Part shown: positions 6,127 to 9,858 of the stretch, piece by piece
How the letters are laid out: each line of letters starts with the position of its first letter
Position numbering within the stretch: position 1 is the stretch's first letter
Origin: an uncultured Burkholderiales bacterium
Lineage (GTDB): Bacteria > Pseudomonadota > Gammaproteobacteria > Burkholderiales > Burkholderiaceae_D
Direction: 5' to 3'
DNA length: 9,858 nucleotides
NCBI GenBank assembly: GCA_937872165.1
Contig: CALMOR010000047.1
Location: 1,176 to 11,033 of the forward strand
The notes under the pieces: model-generated
What the model was told of the DNA's origin: nothing
The model's database searches: none
Seen by the model: only the letters and a program-made list of their open reading frames with translations
Program-made: the position numbers and the translations under genes

Positions 6127-6155
6127 GGAAACCCCTGCTCGTAGGGGTTTCCTTT
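6127..6155 (+). terminator. Rho-independent terminator after rplY
   Basis: GGAAACCCCT (6127-6136) and AGGGGTTTCC (6143-6152) form a perfect ten-pair stem with a six-base loop, followed by TTT. It starts 18 bases after the rplY stop. The T-tract is short, as is common in GC-rich genomes. It ends the lolB-ispE-prs-rplY transcription unit. Confidence 0.9.
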
Positions 6156-6442
6156 GCCGACCTCGCGGACCGGCACCCGCGCTCGCCGCAAGCCGGCCGT
6201 CCGATCGTGGCGCCCGGCTGCGGCCTCGCGGGACGAGGGCGCATTCGAGCCCGCTTCCGCGCGACGTCCACCGGAGGACGGACCTGTCCGCTCGCGGTCC
6301 GCCCTGAGCCCCGGCACGAAGCGCCCGGACGCGGAGGATCGCGTGGGTCGACGGCGTCGCGCCTTCCGAGTCACCGGTGCGTGATCCACGCCGTCGCGCA
6401 GGCTGCGAAGGCGACCGGCCTCAGCGACCTTAGAATCGCGGG
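6156..6442 (+). other. Non-coding interval between the rplY terminator and the solute-binding-protein gene
   Basis: I see no gene or RNA gene in these 287 bases. Open frames crossing it are Arg/Pro/Ser-rich GC shadows. A few short GTCC/GGAC inverted copies lie around 6270-6303 and could fold weakly. The only useful signal is the -10-like box at its end (6431). Confidence 0.6.
6431..6436 (+). promoter_or_regulatory. -10 box placed for a leaderless transcript
   Basis: TAGAAT differs from TATAAT at one base and ends six bases before the ATG at 6443. Transcription would therefore start at or next to the A of the ATG, leaving no room for a Shine-Dalgarno site. No good -35 hexamer is seen about 17 bases upstream (AAGGCG). 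Confidence 0.5.
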
Positions 6443-7177
6443 ATGCCCGACCCTCTCGTCTCCTCCTTCGCGCCGAGCGGCACGCTCCGCATCGCGATCA
6501 ACCTCGGCAACCCCATCCTCGCGAAGCGGGCCGACGACGGCGGCGCGACCGGCGTCTCGGTCGACCTCGGCCGTGCACTCGCCGATCGACTCGGCGTCGG
6601 TTGCACGCTCGTCGTCGTCGAGACCGCGGGTCGGTCGGTCGACGTCGTCAGCGACGAGGAGGCCGACATCGGCTTCTTCGCGATCGACCCGGTCCGCGGC
6701 GCGAAGATCGCGTTCACCGCGCCCTATGTCCTGATCGAAGGGACCTACCTCGTCCGCGACGACGACCCGGTCCACGCGGTCGACGACGTCGACCGGCCCG
6801 GCCGTCGCGTCGTCGTCGGCAAGGGCAGCGCCTACGACCTCTTCCTCACGCGCGACATCGAAGAGGCCGGCATCGTCCGCGTCGCCGACGCGCGCGCGGT
6901 CGTCGATACCTTCCTCGCCGACCCGACCGCGGTCGCCGCGGGCGTGCGGCAGGTGCTCGAGGCCGATGCCCGACGCGTGCCGGGACTGCGTGTCCTCGAC
7001 GGCCGCTTCATGACGATCCGCCAGGCCGTCGGCATACCGAAGAGTCGCGGCGCGGAGGCCGCGGCCTACCTCGCTCGCTTCGTCGAGGAACGGAAGGCGA
7101 GCGGCTGCGTCGCGGACGCGCGCGCGCGACACGGCATCGAAGGCGCGTCCGTGGCGCCCGCGGGCGACGCGGGCTGA
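6443..7177 (+). CDS. Solute-binding-protein family 3 fold, no signal peptide
   Basis: Resembles periplasmic amino-acid-binding proteins of ABC importers (SBP_bac_3). The 244-residue product has the family's opening TLRIAINLGNP, then GVSVDLGRALADRLGV (ligand-pocket helix), then EADIGFFAIDPVRGAKIAFTAPYV (the usual conserved 'D-I...R...F-T/S-x-P-Y' block), and a second-lobe VVVGKGSAYDLFLTR. The N-terminus, MPDPLVSSFAPSG, is neither charged nor hydrophobic enough for export, and I find no upstream in-frame signal peptide. No permease or ATPase for amino acids adjoins it. So it is either a cytoplasmic ligand-binding protein or an enzyme on this fold, or it is mis-started. ATG 6443 follows a -10-like box by six bases, suggesting leaderless translation. 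Its stop is two bases before the pth start, so pth probably depends on its transcript. The exact ligand cannot be told. Confidence 0.82.
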   Translation: MPDPLVSSFAPSGTLRIAINLGNPILAKRADDGGATGVSVDLGRALADRLGVGCTLVVVETAGRSVDVVSDEEADIGFFAIDPVRGAKIAFTAPYVLIEGTYLVRDDDPVHAVDDVDRPGRRVVVGKGSAYDLFLTRDIEEAGIVRVADARAVVDTFLADPTAVAAGVRQVLEADARRVPGLRVLDGRFMTIRQAVGIPKSRGAEAAAYLARFVEERKASGCVADARARHGIEGASVAPAGDAG

Positions 7178-7179
7178 CC

Positions 7180-7761
7180 GTGGCGAGTCCCATCCGCCTC
7201 GTCGTCGGGCTCGGCAACCCCGGCGCGCAGTACGCGGCCACGCGGCACAACGCGGGCTTCTGGCTGGTGGAGCGCTATGCCGAGACGCGACGCGTCGCGT
7301 TGCGCGACGACCGTTCCTTCCACGGCATCGTCGGCAAGGACGGCCCGCGCTGGCTGCTGATGCCCGACACGTTCATGAACCGGTCGGGTCTCGCGGTCGG
7401 GGCGCTCGCGCGCTTCTACAAGATATTGCCCGACGAGATCCTCGTCGCGCACGACGAGCTCGACCTCGATGCCGGGACGATCAAGCTCAAGCTCGGCGGC
7501 GGCATCGCCGGCCACAACGGCCTGCGCGACATCGCGGCCGTGCTCGGCACGCCGCAGTTCTGGCGACTGCGCGTCGGCATCGGCCATCCGCGCACGCTCG
7601 GGCTGCAGCAGCCGGTGGTCGACTTCGTGCTGCATCCGCCGCGCCGCGACGAGCAGAAGGCGATCGACGAGGCGCTCGAGCGCGGCATGGACGTGCTGCC
7701 CGCGCTGTTCGAAGGCGATGCCGAAGCCGCGATGATGGCGCTGCACACGAAGGTCGGCTGA
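7180..7761 (+). CDS. pth: Peptidyl-tRNA hydrolase
   Basis: Cleaves the ester bond of peptidyl-tRNAs that drop off stalled ribosomes, recycling tRNA; essential in many bacteria and cytosolic. From GTG 7180 the product is 193 residues, the normal size. It shows VGLGNPGAQYAATRHNAGFW with catalytic His23, PDTFMNRSG with Asn67, HDELDLDAG with Asp92, and GGIAGHNGLRDI with Asn113, the set matching E. coli His20, Asn68, Asp93 and Asn114. GTG is chosen because the family starts just before IRLVVGLGNPG and it lies two bases after the preceding stop. There is no clear Shine-Dalgarno, so coupling to the upstream gene is likely. In related genomes pth commonly sits next to rplY; here a binding-protein gene and a terminator separate them. 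The stop is followed by a micro-frame leading into the CoA transferase. Confidence 0.96.
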   Translation: MASPIRLVVGLGNPGAQYAATRHNAGFWLVERYAETRRVALRDDRSFHGIVGKDGPRWLLMPDTFMNRSGLAVGALARFYKILPDEILVAHDELDLDAGTIKLKLGGGIAGHNGLRDIAAVLGTPQFWRLRVGIGHPRTLGLQQPVVDFVLHPPRRDEQKAIDEALERGMDVLPALFEGDAEAAMMALHTKVG

Positions 7762-7764
7762 GCC

Positions 7765-7779
7765 ATGGACGACGCATGA
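7765..7779 (+). other. Four-codon micro-frame bridging pth and the CoA transferase
   Basis: ATG 7765 starts Met-Asp-Asp-Ala-stop, and its TGA (7777-7779) overlaps the ATG (7776) of the next gene as ATGA. It lies three bases after the pth stop; GAAGG (7749-7753) is eleven bases before it. The end, GACGCATGA, is the same as in the micro-frame just before ispE (3245-3253). Confidence 0.5.
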
Positions 7780-8975
7780 GCGCCGGCCCGCCGATGGCGC
7801 TCGCGGGCGCCAAGGTGATCGAGCTCGGCAGCCTGATCGCCGGCCCCTACGCGTCCGCGCTGCTCGCGCAGTTCGGCGCCGACGTCGTCAAGGTCGAGCA
7901 GCCCGGCACCGGCGATCCGCTGCGCGGCTGGCGGAAGCTCCATGCGGGCACCTCGTACTGGTGGTATGCGCAGAGCCGCAACAAGAAGTCCGTCACCATC
8001 GACCTCAGGTCGGCGCGCGGCCAGGAGATCGTGCGGCGGCTCGGGGCCGACGCCGACATCGTCATCGAGAACTTCAGGCCCGGCACGCTCGAAGGCTGGG
8101 GCCTCGGATGGGAGCGGCTGCACGCGGTCAACCCTCGGCTCGTCATGGTTCGCGTGTCGGGCTACGGCCAGACCGGACCGGACGCCGACAAGCCCGGCTT
8201 CGCGGCGATCGCCGAATCGATGGGCGGCCTGCGCCACGTGACCGGCTATCCCGATCGGCCGCCGGTGCGCGTCGGCGTCAGCATCGGCGACTCGCTCGCA
8301 TCGCTCTACGGCACCATCGGCGCGTTGCTCGCGCTGCATCACGTCAAGGCGGGCGGTGGCGGACAGCTCGTCGACGTCGCGTTGTACGAGGCCGTGTTCG
8401 GCGTGATGGAGAGCCTCATCCCCGAATACGCGGCACTCGGTCACGTGCGCGGACGCAGCGGCGCCAGCCTGCCCGGCATCTCGCCGTCGAGCACCTATCC
8501 GTGCAGCGACGGCCGTTACGTGATCGTGGCGGGCAACGGCGACGGCATCTTCCGTCGCCTGATGACCGCGATCGGTCGGACCGATCTCGCCGACGATCCG
8601 GCGTTGAAGCACAACGAAGGCCGCGTCGCGCACGGCGCGCGCATCGACGACGCGATCGCCGCATGGACCTCGCGGCACACGCTCGACGAGGTCCTCGCCG
8701 CGCTCGGGGCCGGCGACGTGCCGTGCGGCCGCATCTACACGGCGGCCGACATCCACGCCGATCCGCAGTACGCGGCCCGCGCGATGATCGAGACCCATGC
8801 GCTGCCGGACGGCGCGCCGATCGACCTGCCCGGCATCGTGCCGAAGCTGTCGACGACGCCCGGCGCGACGCGCTGGGTCGGACCGGCGCTCGGCGAGCAC
8901 ACGGCCGAGGTCCTGCGCGGCATCGGCATCGACGATGCGGAACAGGCGACGCTGCGCGCCGGGCATGTCCTCTGA
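7776..8975 (+). CDS. Family III CoA transferase (CaiB/BaiF type)
   Basis: Moves coenzyme A from an acyl-CoA donor to a carboxylic acid through an aspartyl-CoA anhydride. The 399-residue product has the usual N-terminal LAGAKVIELGSLIAGPYASALLAQFGADVVKVEQPGTGDPLR, then NKKSVTIDL, IENFRPGTLEGWGLG, VSGYGQTGP, and VRVGVSIGDSLASLYG with the likely catalytic Asp172 (equivalent to Asp169 of formyl-CoA transferase). A C-terminal part with PCGRIYTAADIHADPQYAARAM also fits the family. The substrate cannot be read from sequence; carnitine, succinate, mesaconate and oxalate-type acids are all served by this family. The start at 7776 overlaps the stop of a four-codon frame; ATG 7794 just before ALAGAKVIEL is an alternative. 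It is probably cotranscribed with pth, with no clear metabolic partner next to it. Confidence 0.93.
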   Translation: MSAGPPMALAGAKVIELGSLIAGPYASALLAQFGADVVKVEQPGTGDPLRGWRKLHAGTSYWWYAQSRNKKSVTIDLRSARGQEIVRRLGADADIVIENFRPGTLEGWGLGWERLHAVNPRLVMVRVSGYGQTGPDADKPGFAAIAESMGGLRHVTGYPDRPPVRVGVSIGDSLASLYGTIGALLALHHVKAGGGGQLVDVALYEAVFGVMESLIPEYAALGHVRGRSGASLPGISPSSTYPCSDGRYVIVAGNGDGIFRRLMTAIGRTDLADDPALKHNEGRVAHGARIDDAIAAWTSRHTLDEVLAALGAGDVPCGRIYTAADIHADPQYAARAMIETHALPDGAPIDLPGIVPKLSTTPGATRWVGPALGEHTAEVLRGIGIDDAEQATLRAGHVL

Positions 8976-9005
8976 GCGGCCCGCGCTCGACGATCACGCG
9001 ATCGG

Positions 9006-9724
9006 ATGCTGCGCTTCCGGCGCGCGCCGGTCGCGTTCCTGCGACGCTGGGGCGCCTGTTGCACGATCGGCGTGCTGGTCTTCGGCGCCGGCTCGGACGC
9101 GCCGTTGCGGATCGCGGTGGGGGTCGCGAGCGGCCTTCCGTGGCCGATGCGGGTCGCGGCCGGAGAGGGCCTGTCGATCGTGCCGGTCGCGCTCGCGTAC
9201 CTGCTGCTCGGCTCGCTGCCGGTGGTGTTGACGCGCGCGTCGTGGTGGCCGCGTCACTGGGCTCCCGCCGAACGCGCGCTGCCGCTCGACCCCGCGGCGG
9301 TCCGTCGCTCGGACCGGATCTTCTGCGGCATCGTCATGCTGCCCTGGCAGTCGATGCTCGTGATCGGCGGCATCGGTCTCGCGCTCGTCGCCACCGGCCT
9401 CGTTCGGGCCGCCACCACACGGGTGCTGCGGCCGCTGTGGCGAGGCAACCGGCAGTTCCGCTCGATGCCGGTCGCCTCGAGGCGGCGAAGGCGCTGGTGG
9501 CGTCGATGCCCGCGCTCGCGGGACTCGTGGTCGTGCTGTCGACGATCGTCGCGTCGTCGCGCCCGGTTCGCACGCAGGCGCTGGCCGGCTATCGCGGCGC
9601 GCTCGCGGCGGGCTGCGCGTTCGAGGCCACGCGGGCGGAGCGCCTGCAGTCGGCTCATCGCGCCGCGACCTGGATCCTCGTCGTCTCGACGCTGCTCGCG
9701 TTCGCCTCCGAGGTCGCGCCGTGA
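9006..9724 (+). pseudogene. Multi-pass membrane protein (possible ABC permease), split by an apparent single-base frame break
   Basis: Not recognised by name. From ATG 9006 the frame gives a basic N-terminus (MLRFRRAPVAFLRRWG) and hydrophobic segments around residues 17-30, 57-76 (IVPVALAYLLLGSLPVVL) and 105-130 (IVMLPWQSMLVIGGIGLALVATGLV). Good sequence continues to about FRSMP (9468). From GGT 9470 membrane-like sequence continues in the frame one base back (GRLEAAKALVASMPALAGLVVVL... ILVVSTLLAFASEVAP) to TGA 9722-9724. Joining the two gives about 236 residues with some five hydrophobic segments. A one-base loss between about 9440 and 9475 explains it; I see no slippery sequence for programmed slippage. 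The stop overlaps the GTG of the following ABC ATPase (GTGA 9721-9724), which is why a permease role is suspected. The start is uncertain: ATG 8965 lies in another frame. Confidence 0.6.
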
Positions 9725-9858
9725 CGCGATCCGAAGGGACCGTGCTGTCGTCGACGCGATCAGCTTCGCCTACCCGGGGCTGCCGCTCTTCGACGCGTGG
9801 TCGCACGACTTCGCGCCCGGTCCGACCTGGCTGCGCGGCGACAACGGCTGCGGCAAGT
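9721..9858 (+). CDS. ABC transporter ATP-binding protein, N-terminal fragment with an apparent frame break
   Basis: Nucleotide-binding subunit of an ABC transporter, cut by the window's right edge. The clear coding part is at 9747-9857: VVDAISFAYPGLPLFDAW, then GPTWLRGDNGCGK, which holds the beta-strand/aromatic A-loop Tyr (FAYPG) and most of the Walker A motif (GxxGxGK). That frame has no start codon nearby. GTG 9721, which overlaps the upstream stop as GTGA, is in a frame one base ahead and reads Met-Thr-Arg-Ser-Glu-Gly-Thr-Val-Leu before losing sense. A single missing base between 9724 and 9752 would join them into the expected short N-terminus. With the membrane protein before it, this looks like a two-gene ABC transporter. 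Substrate unknown. Confidence 0.7.
   Translation, partial: MTRSEGTVLSSTRSASPTRGCRSSTRGRTTSRPVRPGCAATTAAAS

Noticed and set aside
6156..6430. Possible small RNA or small gene after the rplY terminator
   Set aside because: Only weak GTCC/GGAC repeats and GC-shadow frames; no promoter plus terminator pair.
7416..8966. 516-codon minus-strand frame opposite pth and the CoA transferase
   Set aside because: Mirrors the plus-strand codon pattern; the plus frames contain complete catalytic motif sets.
8965..9005. ATG 8965 overlapping the CoA transferase end as start of the membrane protein
   Set aside because: It reads in a different frame from the hydrophobic sequence and would need a further missing base; ATG 9006 is simpler.
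1..9858. General amber (TAG) recoding in this genome
   Set aside because: prs, rplY and the TPR gene's own 3' end all finish normally at TAG, with prs followed at once by TAA.

Overview
This is a strongly GC-rich chromosomal window whose backbone is mutM (divergent), a TPR lipoprotein-operon gene, lolB, ispE, tRNA-Gln(TTG), prs, rplY and pth. That order, and close resemblance of the Prs, MutM and L25 sequences to remembered Burkholderiales proteins, point to a betaproteobacterium near Burkholderiales. No plasmid, phage, transposon or CRISPR signals are visible; this is mostly housekeeping DNA.

Layout. 1-567 (minus): 5' part of mutM, running off the left edge. 721-2622 (plus): an exported TPR protein split by one in-frame amber codon at 2164-2166. 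2627-3211: lolB. 3208-3253: a short chain of overlapping micro-reading frames linking lolB to ispE. 3250-4179: ispE, with a consensus-like promoter and a palindrome inside it. 4250-4326: tRNA-Gln. 4410-5357: prs. 5465-6109: rplY, followed by a clear hairpin terminator at 6127-6155. 6156-6442: a non-coding stretch ending in a -10-like box just before the next start. 6443-7177: a solute-binding-fold protein with no signal peptide. 7180-7761: pth. 7776-8975: a family III (CaiB/BaiF) CoA transferase, joined to pth by another micro-frame. 9006-9724: a multi-pass membrane protein broken by an apparent frameshift. 9721-9858: the start of an ABC ATPase, also out of frame near its start, running off the right edge.

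How the genes fit together. The first block combines DNA repair (mutM), outer-membrane lipoprotein insertion (lolB, with a TPR partner of unknown job), isoprenoid precursor synthesis (ispE), PRPP supply for nucleotides (prs) and translation (tRNA-Gln, L25, peptidyl-tRNA hydrolase). Genes on the plus strand are tightly packed, with 2-4 nt gaps or NTGA overlaps, so translational coupling is likely. The last two genes look like a permease and ATPase pair.

The most unusual signals are the 14-nt periodic start/stop chain before ispE, the rare-codon-encoded promoter plus 12-bp palindrome inside ispE, and the solitary amber codon. I see no convincing wholly new multi-gene system. The amber codon and the two frame breaks may be sequence errors and need read-level checking.
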